This document shows positions 1-11,903 of a DNA stretch of 36,902 nucleotides, piece after piece. The stretch is from the NCBI GenBank assembly GCA_010094045.1, contig ML986611.1, positions 363,441-400,342 on the forward strand. Direction: 5' to 3'. The notes under the pieces were generated by a model that saw only the letters and a list, made by a program, of their open reading frames with translations, had not been told where the DNA came from and did not search any database. Origin of the DNA: Lojkania enalia. Its lineage: Eukaryota; Ascomycota; Dothideomycetes; Pleosporales. The first letter of the stretch is position 1, and the number at the start of each line of letters is the position of its first letter. Position numbers and translations under genes: made by a program.

Positions 1-1560
1 TAAACTAAATAAGACTAGATAAATTATATATCTCTAACGTTCTCTTTCTAATAAGCTCTACTATACTATAATAGGTATTATAATACCTAGCACTTTAAAC
101 AACTATACTAACCTAATTTCCCTATATAATACTAACCTATATTACCTGCTTAGTAACTACTATAAATAACTGAAGTATTATACTACTTACTAAAAGGACC
201 TAAACGTTATAGAACTTAATACTTTTAACTATACGCCTATAGGCTCTAATAAATAAAAAAGGTGCTACTATAAAGAACGCTGTTATAAATATAGTAGTAA
301 GAAATATATTTTACTAGAATACAACGCCCCTCTACTATTAATCTATTAAGGGTCTTAGAGCCCTACTATATTTAGTAGATCCTACTTTTAATCCTCTAAC
401 TAATCTTCTAACCAATTTTTAACATGCTTATTATCTTATAAATAAAGCTATTACTCTTACTCTTAAATACAGCTAGTCTTACTAACTAGAATATTACTAA
501 AAGGTCTATCTTAGAAATAAGTTACTTCTTAAAACTACGCCTATACTAAATCTCTATATACTTATAGAACTAGCCTCTATAGAAATAGTTATAGAACTAC
601 TAGATTTTAACTCCTTTCTCGATTTATTAAGACCTAGTCTAGTAAGATATTAATATTCTTATTAATACTAGAGCTACTAGTTATAGCTATATCTATAGAG
701 ACTTTATATATACCCTAAAACTCTAAAAGATATAACTCTTATATAATCTATACCTAACTAATTTTAATAGAGAAGTCTTTTATAGAGGAACTATTTTCTA
801 TTTAGTTACTCTAATTCTCCGATACTTAAACTATTTAGAAATAGTATATCTCTATATAACTATACTAGAAAAATACTAGTTAATTCTAAGATAGTTATAG
901 ATATATAAGTATTATATAAACCTAGACTATAAGAATAAATAGCTGGTTTTTACTACTAACTAATACCTAATTTAATACTTATAATCTACTAGTACTACTA
1001 TCTACTAATAGGCTATTTAAACGGTTATTAAAGACTATAAACTACCTAAATCTAATATAAAAGGAGATTTTAAAATAACTAATTTACAACCTCTATATAA
1101 TTTAAAGCTTAGATAGTACTGTTTAAAGTTCTACCTGTTAAGCTATATCTAGTATAATTACTAGCGGCCTAAAATACTATACTAGTTAAAAGAATCTAAA
1201 ACTAAAACTAACCTAATCTTAGATAAAAATTATAGTTAAGAGGACCTATTTAAACCTAAATATCTAAAGTCTATACTATAGCTAGATATATACTATATAG
1301 GTATTATACTACTAGTTTAACTCTTCTAGTAATTTAACTATAAAATCTTCGCTATATTAATAGCTAATATTAATAAAGCTCTAGCCCTAAAGGTATATAC
1401 TAACCCTATTACTAAAGTACCTAAAGAATACTATAACCTGTTATCTATCTTCTTATATAAGAATATAGATAAGCTACTTAAATAATAACCGTACGATTAT
1501 AAGATTAAACTAGAGAATAGTAAGTAAACTAGCTTCGGTCTACTCTATAGGATATTATAG

Positions 1561-4350
1561 AACAAGTTAAAGGTACTAAAGAAGTATCTTAATAAGAACT
1601 TGTCTAAGGGATTTATTAGAGTAAGTTTATTACTAGTAGCTATACCTATAATCTTTATAAAGAAATTTAGAGGTAGCCTCTAATTCTATATAAACTATAG
1701 AGCCCTAAATACTATTACTATTAAGAACTAATACCTAATTCTACTAATCTAAGAAACGTTAACCTAACTTAATAAGGCTAAATACTATATAAAACTCGAT
1801 ATTATTATTACGTTTAATAAGCTAAGGATTGTTAAAGAAGATAAATAGAAGACTACCTTTTATATACGCTATAGGCTATTTAAATATCTAGTAATACTTT
1901 TTAGTCTAGTTAATACTCTAAGTATATTCTAGTACTTTATAAATAATATATTAAGACTATACTTTAATATATTTTATACTACCTATATTAATAATATTCT
2001 AATATTTAGTAAGAATTTGAAGGATTATAAGTAGTATATCTAGCTAGTTTTTAAAGTCTTAAGAGCGAATAGTTTACAGCTTAATATAGATAAGTATAAG
2101 TTCTATTAGTTAGAAGTAACCTACCTAGGGTATATAATTACTATAGAAAGGATCTATATAAACCTAAAGAAGGTAGAGATAATTATTAACTAGAAATATT
2201 CTAAGAATATAAAAGATATTTAAGCCTTTATAAGCTTCGCGAACTTCTACTAACAATTTATTAGTAACTTCTTATAGAAAGTCTCCTCTTTAGTAGCCCT
2301 AACTAAGAAGAACATTTAATTCGACTAGAATAATAGCTGTTAATATTCCTTCGACTACTTAAAGAATGCCTTTATCTTTATATCAATTTTCTAATATTTT
2401 AACCCTAAGCTGTTAATAGTAGTAGAAGCTAACACGTCTAACTTTATAACAGCTAGTATACTATCTTAGAGAGGCGCTAATAGTAAACTAAAACCTATTA
2501 CCTACTTCTCTAAGTATATAAACTCTATTAAAGGCAACTATAAAATATATAATAAGGAACTACTCGTAATTATCTAATATTTTAAGTAATAGAGGCCTGA
2601 ATTAGAAGGCGTAGTATTCTCTATAAAAGTATTAAGCAATTATAAGAACCTATAATACTTCGTAATAATAAAGTAGTTAAGCTATTAATAGGTTTATTAG
2701 TTAGAATATCTATTAAGGTTTAACTTTAGTATTATATACCGACCCGGAAAACTTAGAGAGAAGTTTAATATCTTAACTTAAAGGTTATAGGATAAGCCTA
2801 TATAAGAAGAGGCCTATAGAGGTTATTAATAGATATTACTTTATCCTAAACTATTCTAATAGATAGAAGTAGGCTAACTAATTATAGAGATTATTAATAA
2901 AGAATACCTAAATAATAATCTAATCTAAGATACTTTAAAGCTACTAAAAAAAGAAGCCTATCGATCTAAGCTTCTAACTCTAGTTAACTATAAAGAGTAT
3001 AACAACTAACTATACTACTAAAATCGACTTATAGTATTAGACTATAATAAGCTAAAGTTTAAGCTGCTATAAGCCGTCTATAACTTACTATCTAGTAGAT
3101 ACCCTAGTTAAGAAAAGACCTTAGAACTACTCTAGCGCGAGTACTATTAGTTAAAGATATTTGATTTAGTACGATAATATATAGACTGTTATTATATATA
3201 TTAAAGAAGTAAGACTTCTAGAGAAAAGTACTATAGATTACTAAAACCGTTGTCTATACCTAAATAAAGGTTTTAAGATATCTCTATAAACTTTATAACT
3301 AATCTACTAGAATTAGAAGGTTGTACAAATATTATAGTAGTAGTTAATAGGCTTAGTAAGTATAGATACCTAATACTATACGTAAGAATTAAAGCTCCTA
3401 ATATTATCTAACTATTCTGTTACTATATATAGGTTTACTATAGACTACTATATACTATTATATCCGATTGTAGAATATAGTTTATCTTTACCTTCTACTA
3501 AGAGCTTTATAGACAGCTATAAATTAATATATATATATTAACCAGCTTCTATTTAAAAACTAATAGCTAGATAGAGAATGCTAATATAGTAATAGAATAA
3601 GTTTTCTAAGCCTATACTAGCTATAAATAAGATAACTAGGTTAAATAGCTGCTAATAGCGTAGTTTAAAGCGAACAATATAGTATTTAAATTAATAAAAG
3701 TCTCCCTATTTCTAGCCTACTTTAGCTAACACCCTTAAATAGGCTTTAAACTACTTATAGGGATCTATTAACCGCTAAAATAGTCCCTAATAGCCTAGAA
3801 AACTAATAGACTAGTTAATAAGATAAAGAATATTATAGAGTATATTAGAGAAGAATTTACCTAGGTATAAGCGCTCTAATAAGAGTATACTAACCGCAAG
3901 CGTATACTAGCCCCTAACTACTAGGTTAGTAATCTAGTCTAGCTAGACGCTAGAAATATACGCATATAAAGACCGTTAAAAAAGCTTAACTAGAAGAATA
4001 TAAGCCTCTATAAAGTTATTATAAAGGTATCCTCGTATATTTATAGATTAAAGCTACCTAAATTAGCTAAAATATATCCTATATTCTATATATTACTATT
4101 ATAGCTAGTATCTAAGTCGTCTAACTACTTATCTAGTTAATAAGTATATAACCCTAAACCTATTAAGATTAATAGAAAACTAGAATATCTTATTAAATGA
4201 ATAGAAGACCTCTACTATAACTAATAGAGACGCTGGTATAAATACCTAGTTAAGTAGACTAGCTATTATAATCTAGAATAGTACCTAACTAATAACTTTA
4301 CTAAGATAACTGCTATAGAAGATTACTACGCTAGAAACCCGAATAAATAA
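1561..4350 (+). pseudogene. A1 pol: reverse transcriptase-RNase H-integrase-chromodomain, RIP-killed
   Basis: One reading frame (codons starting at positions 3n+1) can be followed through the whole region without a net frameshift. It shows an RT segment resembling NYRALN...ITIKN near 1695-1730 and the polymerase box as YINN at 1984-1995, where an active enzyme has YxDD. RNase H begins near 2418 (VVEANTS, with N where Asp is expected). The integrase core lies near 3300-3700 (VVVNRLSKYR; then ISDCRIQF), and a chromodomain at about 4180-4300 reads like EYLIK.IEDLYY...KYLVK.T. The D-to-N changes and the many TAG/TAA stops are what TpG-to-TpA and CpA-to-TpA changes would produce. Domain order RT-RH-INT-chromodomain is that of chromoviruses. 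Confidence 0.9.
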
Positions 4351-4469
4351 AATCTAAATATAATATTATATCTAGATTCTTAATTAGATATTAAAGTCTA
4401 ATCTAAGTATATTTTTAGATGTTTATAATAATACTATACTAATATAACGCTAGTAATAATACTGCTACT

Positions 4470-4736
4470 AATCTCTAGTATAGTACTATTATATAAACCG
4501 AACCAATCTAATCCCTAGTATAATACTATTATATAATAATAACTAGTCGCGCTAATATACCTGCAACTTAATCTAATCTCTAGTATAGTACTACTATAAG
4601 AACTAAACCAACCTAATCTCTAATATAATACTACTATTAACTACTAGTTATACTAATATATCTATAACCTAACCTAATCCCTAGTATAGTACTATTATAT
4701 AATAATAACCGATTATACTAATATACCTATAACTTT
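4470..4736 (+). repeat. Degenerate tandem repeats between chromodomain and 3' LTR of A1
   Basis: A core of the form AATCYCTARTATARTACTA recurs five times, in alternating short (about 40 bp) and long (about 60-65 bp) units, the long ones ending in a CTAATATACCTATAAC-type tail. The same array sits at 10694-10960 in A2 and is missing from A3. Function is unknown. The position is the untranslated region before the polypurine tract. Confidence 0.75.
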
Positions 4737-4834
4737 AACTAATACTAGTATTAATAACTACTACTTAATTATAAATAACCTAAATATAATATAAAAACCT
4801 AACTTATAGAAGCTTATAATTAAAAGAGGGATAT

Positions 4835-5137
4835 TATTATAGTAATACTATAATACTTCTATACCTATACTACTCTTATTATAATACCCGAACTAGCTGC
4901 TAGTAATAGCTATTAGCTGCTAGCTAGAATATAACCGACTTATCTTAACTACGATAGAGGAAGGTTTCGCCGACCCAGCTAGCCTATATAGTAGTATAGA
5001 TCTAGCTTCTATAAAAACCTATATAATATAGATATTTCTATTCTTTATATAATATTTTAATATTTATATATAGTATGTAGTAATAGAGTTAACTGTCTAA
5101 AGTACGATTAACTAACTGTATATAAGTATCTATAATA
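4835..5137 (+). repeat. 3' LTR of A1 (303 bp)
   Basis: Starts TATTATAG (RIP-changed from TGTTACGG, still intact at 5237) and ends CTATAATA (from CCGTGACA, intact at 16655-16662). The length of 303 bp is identical in all four LTRs of this family in the window. It is followed by TACTT (5138-5142), which would be the 3' copy of the 5-bp target duplication; the 5' copy lies outside the window. Confidence 0.92.
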
Positions 5138-5236
5138 TACTTCTATTAATATTACGCCTATTATAAAGCTTAATTTATTAAAGTTGTAGATATCTTTGTT
5201 AATAATATTATACTTAGCTTTTATATTCTATATAAG
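5138..5236 (-). mobile_element. Fot1/pogo element B1, 99-bp piece of the DDE domain between A1 and A2
   Basis: Aligns with B2 positions 15055-15153 (offset 9917, no indels). Translated on the minus strand it is the part of the pogo transposase around YNFNKLSFIIGV (active relatives have YNFDE.GF.MGV). It is an island of host element left between two independent retrotransposon insertions. The rest of the 5' side (minus-strand N terminus) continues at 11362; the C-terminal side lies beyond the left window edge. Confidence 0.88.
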
Positions 5237-5539
5237 TGTTACGGTAATACTGTAACACCTCTATACCTATACTACCCTTACTATAATACCCGAACTAGCT
5301 GCTAGCAACAGCTATTAGCTATTAGCTAGAATATAACCGACTTGTCTTAACTATAATAGAGGAAGGTTTCGCCGACTCAACTAACCTATATAGTAGTATA
5401 AACTTAGCTTCTATAAAAACCTATATAATATAGATATTTCTATTCTTTATATAATATTTTAATATTTATATATAGTATATAGTAATAAAGTTAACTGCTT
5501 AAAGTATAATTAACTAACTATATATAAACGTCCGTAATA
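5237..5539 (+). repeat. 5' LTR of A2 (303 bp)
   Basis: Begins TGTTACGGTAATACTGTAAC and ends CGTCCGTAATA. It retains a less mutated left end than the A1 and A2 3' LTRs. Confidence 0.93.
5412..5419 (+). promoter_or_regulatory. TATA box within A2 5' LTR
   Basis: TATAAAAA at the same LTR-internal position (offset 175) as 16535-16542 in the A3 LTR. It has survived RIP because it contains no CA or TG. It is the likely LTR promoter element, inferred from position and sequence only. Confidence 0.5.
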
Positions 5540-5829
5540 TTATATTACATTATCTACTATTATACGCTATAGACGAGAATATACTTATTAGTATATTTAA
5601 AGAGATCTAGGGTAAGCTAGACTTTTTATAGTAGAAGAATAAGATACTAGTAGAGGCTTTAATAACCTAGGAGAACTGCTATAAGTTAAACCTTAAAGTA
5701 ATATAAAGGAAATTTAGTAGCTACTAAATAGCTACTCCTCTACTAGCTACTAGTATATTAATAGTAATAGAACTATTACCTACCTTTAGCCTAACTCAGC
5801 CTACAACTCTAGCTTCTAAATAGATACCT

Positions 5830-6500
5830 ATATTAACCCCTAATCTGCTTAAGACTATATATAACCTATATTTCTATTCTAACTATTTATCTAACCCTCT
5901 AATATTCTCTAGTAAACGCTTAGAGCTTTTATACTTTATTAGAAAGCTCTACTATAAACTAGAAGGAAACACTAACTAATACCCAACCAAATATACCCAC
6001 CTTCTATATACCTATTCCCGTCTAAAATAAGACCTAGTAACATTAGTTAACCTATTAATAGATAAGGGTATTAACTCTATAGACAGCTTAGTCGCCTTTT
6101 TAGAATCTACCTATAGTAACTAGAATAAGGAGATTATAGTATAGAGTAAGCTAAAGACTTTAAAATAAGATTAAAGCAGGTTCTCTACTTACTTTACTAA
6201 ATTCCGACGCCTAATTGTAGATTCTAAACTAAATAAGACTAGATAAATTATATATCTCTAACATTCTCTCTCTAATAAGCTCCGCCGTGCTATAATAGGT
6301 GTTATAATATCTAGCACTCTAAATAACTATACTAACCTAATTTCCCTATATAATACTAACCTATATTACCTGCCCAGTAACTATCGCAAATAACTAAAGT
6401 ATTATACTACTTACTAGAAGGACCTAAATACTATAGAACTTAATACTTCTAGTTACGCGCTTATAGGCTCTAATAAATAAGAAAGGTGCTACTATAAAGG
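5830..6500 (+). pseudogene. A2 gag (retrotransposon capsid) remnant
   Basis: Plus-strand translation gives a gag-type stretch: YSN.NKE and then SRFSTYFTKFRRLIVDSKLN, followed by IIYLQHSLSNKLRRAII, interrupted by stops. This is the Retrotrans_gag pattern (tail of a capsid domain) of fungal Ty3/gypsy elements. The exact ends are uncertain. The A1 copy begins within it at window position 1. Confidence 0.7.
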
Positions 6501-7784
6501 ACGCTATTATAAGTATAATAGTAAGAGATATATTTTGCTAAAATACAGCACCCCTCTACTATTAATTTATTAAGGGTCTTAGAACCCTACTATACTTAGT
6601 AGATCCTACTCTCGATCCTCCAACTAATTCTCTAACTAATCCTTAATATACTTATTATCTTATAAATAAGGTTATTACTCTTACTTCTAAATATAACTAG
6701 TCTTACTAACTAGAACGTTGCTAAAAGGTCTATTCTAAAAGTAAGTTGCTTCTTAAGACTACACTTATACTAAATTTCTATATATTTATAGAACTAGCTC
6801 CTATAGAAATAGTTATAAGACTACTAGATTCTAGCTCCTTTTTTAATCTATTAAAACCTAGTCTAGTAAGATATTAATATTCTTATTAATACTAGGGCTA
6901 CTAGTTATAGCTATATCTATAGAGACTTTATATATACTCTAAAATTCTAAAAGATATAACTCTTATATAATTTATACTCAACTAGCTTTAATAGAAAAGT
7001 CTTTTATAGGGGGACTATCTTCTACTTAGTTATCTTAATCCTCTAATACCTAAACTATTTAGAAATAGTATATTTCTATATAATTATACTAGGAAAATAC
7101 TAGTTAATTTTAGAATAGCTATAAATATATAAATATTATATAAACCTAGACTATAAGAATAAATAGCTAGTTTTTACTACTAACTAATACCTAACTTAAT
7201 ACTTATAATCTACTAGCGTTGCCGTTTACTAATAGGCTATTTAAATAGTTATTAAAAACTGTAAACTATCTAAACCTAATATAAAAGAAAATTTTAAAGT
7301 AACTAATTTACGATCCTTATATAACCTAAAGCCTAGATAGTACTATTTAAAGCTCTACCTGTTAAATTATATCTAATATAATTACTAGTAGTCTAAAATA
7401 CTATACTAGTTAAAAGAACTTAAAATTAAAACTAATCTAACCTTAGACGAAGATTATAGTTAAAAGGATCTATCTAAACCTAAATACCTAAAGTCTATAC
7501 TATAGCTAGATATATATTATATAGGTGCTATACTACTAGTCTAACTCTTCTAGTAATTTAACTATAAAATCTTCGCTATATTAATAGCTAATATTAATAA
7601 GGCTCTAGCCCTAAAGGTATATATTAACCCTATTATTAAAGTGTTTAAAGAATACTATAACCTATTATCTATCTTCTTATATAAGAATATAGATAAGCTA
7701 CTTAAATAATAACTATACGATTATAAGATTAAACTAGAAAATAGTAAGTAAGCTAGCTTTAGTCTACTCTATAAAATATCTTAG

Positions 7785-10574
7785 AACGAGTTAAAAGTAC
7801 TAAGGAAGTACTTTAATAAGAACTTATCTAAGGGATTTATTAGAGTAAGTTTATTACTAGTAGTTATACCTATAATCTTTATAAAGAAACTTAAAGGTAG
7901 CCTCTAATTCTACGTAAACTATAGAGCCCTAAATACTATTACTATTAAAAACTAATACCCGATTCTACTAATCTAAGAAATATTAATCTAATTTAGTAAG
8001 ACTAAATACTATATAAAACTTAATATTATTACTATATTTAATAAGCTAAGGATTATTAAGAGAGATAAATAGAAAATTACCTTTTATATATACTATAGGC
8101 TGTTTAAATACCTAGTAATACCCTTTAGCCTAGTTAATACTCTAAGTATATTCTAGTACTTTATAAATAACGTGCTAAAACTATACTTTAATATATTCTA
8201 TACTACCTATATTAATAATATTCTAATATTTAGTAAGAATCTAAAGGATTATAAGTAGTATATCCAGCTAGTCCTTAAAACCTTAAGAGCAAATAGTCTA
8301 TAACTTAATATAGATAAGTATAAGTTCTACTAGTTAGAAGTAACCTATCTAGGGTATATAATTACTATAAAAGAGATCTATATAAATCTAAAGAAGGTAG
8401 AGATAATTGTTAACTAAGAATATTCTAAGAATATAAAAGATATTTAAGCCTTTATAAGCTTCGCGAACTTCTACTAACAATTTATTAGTAACTTCTTATA
8501 GAAAGTCTCCTCTTTAATAGCCCTAACTAAGAAGAATACTTGATTTAACTAGAATAATAGCTGTTAATATTCTTTTGACTACTTAAAAAATACTTTTATC
8601 TCTATACTAATTCTCTAATACTTTAATCCTAAGCTGCTAATAGTAGTAGAAGCCGACGTGTCTAATTTTATAACAGCTAGCGTGCTGTCCTAAAGAGGTG
8701 CTAACAGTAAACTAAGACCTGTTATCTACTTCTCTAAGTATATAAACTCTGCTAAAGGCAACTATAAAATATATAATAAGAAACTACTCGTAATTATCTA
8801 ATATTTTAAGTAATAGAAGCTCGAATTAGAAGGTGCAGCATTCTCTATAGAAGTGCTAAACGATTATAAGAACCTATAGTACTTTATAATAATAAAGTAG
8901 TTAAGCTACTAATAGGCCTATTAGTTAGAATATCTGTTAAGGTTTAACTTTAATATTATATACTAACCTAAAAAATTTAAAGAGAAGCCTAATACCTTAA
9001 CTTAAAGGTTATAAAATGAGCCTATATAAGAAGAGGCCCGTAAAAGTTATTAATAGATATTACTTCGTCTTAAACTATTCTAATAGATAGAAGTAGATCG
9101 ACTAATTATAGAGATTATTAATAAAGAATATTCGAATAATAACCTGATCTAAGACACCCTAAAGCTATTAAGAAAAGAAACCTATTAATCTAAACTTCTA
9201 ACTCTAGCTAATTATAAAGAGTATAATAACTAACTATACTACTAAAATCGACTTATAGTACTAGACTATAATAAGCTAAAGCTTAAGCTGCTATAAGCTA
9301 TTTATAACTTATCGTCTAGTAGATACCCTAATTAAGGAAAGACTTTAGAACTACTCTAGTATAAGTACTATTAGTTAAAGATGTTTAACTCGGTATAATA
9401 ATATATAGGCTGTTATTATATATACTAAAGAAGTAAGACTTCTAGAGAGAAGTATTATAGATTACTAAAACTATTGTTTATACCTAAATAAAGGTTTTAA
9501 AATATCTCTATAGACTTTATAACTAATCTATTAGAATTAGAAGGTTATATAAATATTATAGTAGTAGTTAATAGGCTTAGTAAGTATAGATACCTAATAC
9601 TATACGTAAGAATTAAAGCTTCTAATATCGTCCGACTATTCTATTACTATATATAGGTTTACTATAGACTACTATATACTATTACGTCCGACCGTAGAAT
9701 ATAGTTTATCTCTACCTTCTACTAAGAGCTTTATAAATAGCTATAAATTAATATATATATATTAACTAGCTTCTATTTAGAGATTAATAGCTAGATAGAG
9801 AACGCTAATATAGTAATAGAATAAGTTCTCTAAGCCTATACCAGCTATAAATAAGATAACTAGGTTAAATAGCTACTAACAGCGCAGTTTAAAGCGAATA
9901 ATATAGTGTCCGAATTAATAAAAGTCTCCCTATTTCTAGCCTACTTTAGCCAGCACCCTTAAATAGGCTTTAAGCCGCCTATAGAGATCTATTAACTACT
10001 AAAATAGTCTCTAATAGTCTAGAAAGCTAATAGACTAGTTAATAAGATAAAGGATATTATAGAGTATATTAGAGAAGAACTTACCTGGGTATAAGCGCTC
10101 TAATAAAAGTATACTAACTATAAGTATATACTAGCCCCTAACTACTAGATTAGTAATCTAGTCTAGCTAGACGCTAGAAATATATGTATATAAAGACCGT
10201 TGAAAAAACTTAACTAGAAGAATATAGGCTCTTATAAAGTTATTATAAAAGTATCCTCGTACGTTTATAGACTAAAGCTACCTAAATTAGCTAAAATACA
10301 TCCTATATTCTATATATTACTATTATAGCTAGTACTTAAGTTGTCTAACTACTTATCTAGTTAATAAGTATACAACCCTAAACCTATTAAGATTAATAGA
10401 GAACTAGAATACCTTATTAAGCGAATAGAAGACCTCTACTATAACCGACAGAGACGCCAGCACAAATACCTAGTTAAATAGACTAGCTATTATAACCTAG
10501 AATAGTACCTAGCTAGTAACTTTACTAAGATAACTGTCGTAGAAGATTACTACGCTAGAAACCTAAATAAATAA
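7785..10574 (+). pseudogene. A2 pol: RT-RNase H-integrase-chromodomain, RIP-killed
   Basis: Same frame and spacing as A1 pol at offset 6224, with no net indel. The RT catalytic box is YINN at 8208-8219. RNase H at 8643-8660 reads VVEADVS, so the Asp lost in A1 is kept here. The integrase is near 9530-9930 and the chromodomain near 10404-10525. In-frame stops come from TGG and CAR codons turned into TAG/TAA. Confidence 0.9.
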
Positions 10575-10693
10575 GACCTAAATATAATATTATATCTAGA
10601 TTCTTAATTAGGCGCTAGAGTCTAATCTAAGTATATTCTTAGACGCCTATAATAATACTATACTAATATAATATTAGTAATAATACTACTACT

Positions 10694-10960
10694 AATCCCT
10701 AGTATAGTACTACTATATAAACTAAACCGATCTAATCTCTAATATAGTACTACTATATAATAATAACTGGTCGCGCTAATATACCTATAACCTAACCTAA
10801 TCTCTAGTATAGTATTATTATAAGATTTAAACCGACCTAATCTCTAATATAGTACTACTATTAACTACTAGTCGCGTTAATATACCTATAACCTAATCTA
10901 ATCTCTAATATAGTACTACTATATAATAATAACTAATCGCGCTAATATACTTATAATCTT
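10694..10960 (+). repeat. Degenerate tandem repeats near the 3' end of A2
   Basis: Counterpart of 4470-4736. Five copies of an AATCTCTARTATAGTACTACTA-like core arranged in short and long units. Confidence 0.75.
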
Positions 10961-11058
10961 AACTAATACTAGTATTAATAACTACTACTTAATTATAAAT
11001 AACCTAAATATAATATAAAGACTTAACTTATAGGAGCTTATAATTAAAAGGGGGGTAC

Positions 11059-11361
11059 TATTACGGTAATACCGCGATACCTCTATACCTATACTACTCT
11101 TACTATAATACTTAAACTAGCTACTAGTAACAACTATTAGCTGCTAGTTAAAATATAACCGACTTATTTTAACTATAATAGAGGAAGGTTTTACTAACCC
11201 AGCTAGCCTATATAGTAGTATAGACCTAGCCCCTATAAAAACTTATATAATATAGATATCTCTATTCTTTACGCAATATTTTAATATTTATATATAGTAT
11301 ATAGTAATAGAGTTAACTGCTTAAAATACGATTAACTAACTACACGTAAGCGTCTATAATA
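11059..11361 (+). repeat. 3' LTR of A2 (303 bp)
   Basis: Begins TATTACGG after a polypurine tract (AAAAGGGGGG) and ends CTATAATA. It is followed by ATAAA, the RIP-altered copy of the ATAAG target site. Confidence 0.93.
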
Positions 11362-11903
11362 ATAAAGTAGAACTAACCTTTTATAACTTTAAGATTCTTA
11401 TATTTAGCTCTTAAATAGTTATACTTTTAATTAAATTTAACCTTAAGCTTAGATATACGTTTAATAAAGTTCTCTACTTAGTTCTTTCTAACCTAGCTAG
11501 TAGAGCATACAGCTAGTAGTAAATTAGCTATATTTTAAATAGTAGTAAGCTATAGTAAAAATCCTCTTATATCTAGATCTAGTATATACTAAATAATTAT
11601 CTACTCCTTAGTCTTACTAAACTTTATTAAATTAGGTTAGTAATTATATTATAGAACTATTTCTTATCTTTATATACTAAATATACTTTAGAAGATATTA
11701 TAGATGAATATAATATAACGTATAGTTAGTATTACGTCTTATTAAAGAGCTTAAAATATAAGCTATATTCTAGCTTCTTTCTAAATTAATTCTATAGTTA
11801 TTAGTTGTAGTATAATACTATAAAGTATAATTATCGCGATTTTAGTAGAGTTCTAATATTATAATTAGTTTGTTTAGGTAATTAACTTACTTATACTATA
11901 TAT
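11362..11903 (-). mobile_element. Fot1/pogo element B1, terminal piece with N-terminal transposase and one terminal inverted repeat
   Basis: From 11367 it aligns with B2 from 15154 onward (offset 3787, with a 1-bp indel near the end) up to the inverted terminal repeat ending near 11903, after which TA (11904-11905) would be the target dinucleotide. The minus strand carries the N-terminal and CENP-B-type DNA-binding part of the transposase. Together with 5138-5236 it is one B element interrupted twice by family A retrotransposons. It lacks its other half, which must lie left of the window. Confidence 0.85.

Larger units (their letters stand above)
1..5137 (+). mobile_element. Ty3/gypsy chromovirus copy A1, 5'-truncated by window edge, RIP-degraded
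   Basis: The segment aligns base for base with A2 at a constant offset of 6224, so its first base corresponds to A2 position 6225 and about 988 bp of 5' end lie outside the window. It reads on the plus strand as the end of gag, then protease/reverse transcriptase, RNase H, integrase and a chromodomain, followed by a tandem-repeat region, a purine-rich tract (4822-4830) and a 303-bp 3' LTR. Many in-frame TAG/TAA codons and almost no CA or TG dinucleotides show RIP. The element is dead. Its 3' end abuts a Fot1/pogo element (B1), so it inserted into B1. Confidence 0.93.
5237..11361 (+). mobile_element. Ty3/gypsy chromovirus copy A2, structurally complete (6125 bp), RIP-degraded
   Basis: Bounded by two 303-bp LTRs (5237-5539 and 11059-11361) with inverted terminal motif TGTTACGG...CCGTRACA, and flanked by ATAAG (5232-5236) and ATAAA (11362-11366), a 5-bp target duplication with one G/A difference. 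The internal order is gag (about 5830-6500), pol with RT, RNase H, integrase and chromodomain (about 7780-10570), tandem repeats, polypurine tract (11047-11055) and LTR. In-frame stops throughout pol show it is not autonomous. The uninserted target sequence is visible in B2 at 15149-15153, which proves insertion into a B element. Confidence 0.95.

Noticed and set aside
4470..4736. Regularly spaced repeats as a possible CRISPR-like array
   Set aside because: Units are degenerate, of two alternating lengths, and without unique spacers. They recur inside another copy of the same retrotransposon.
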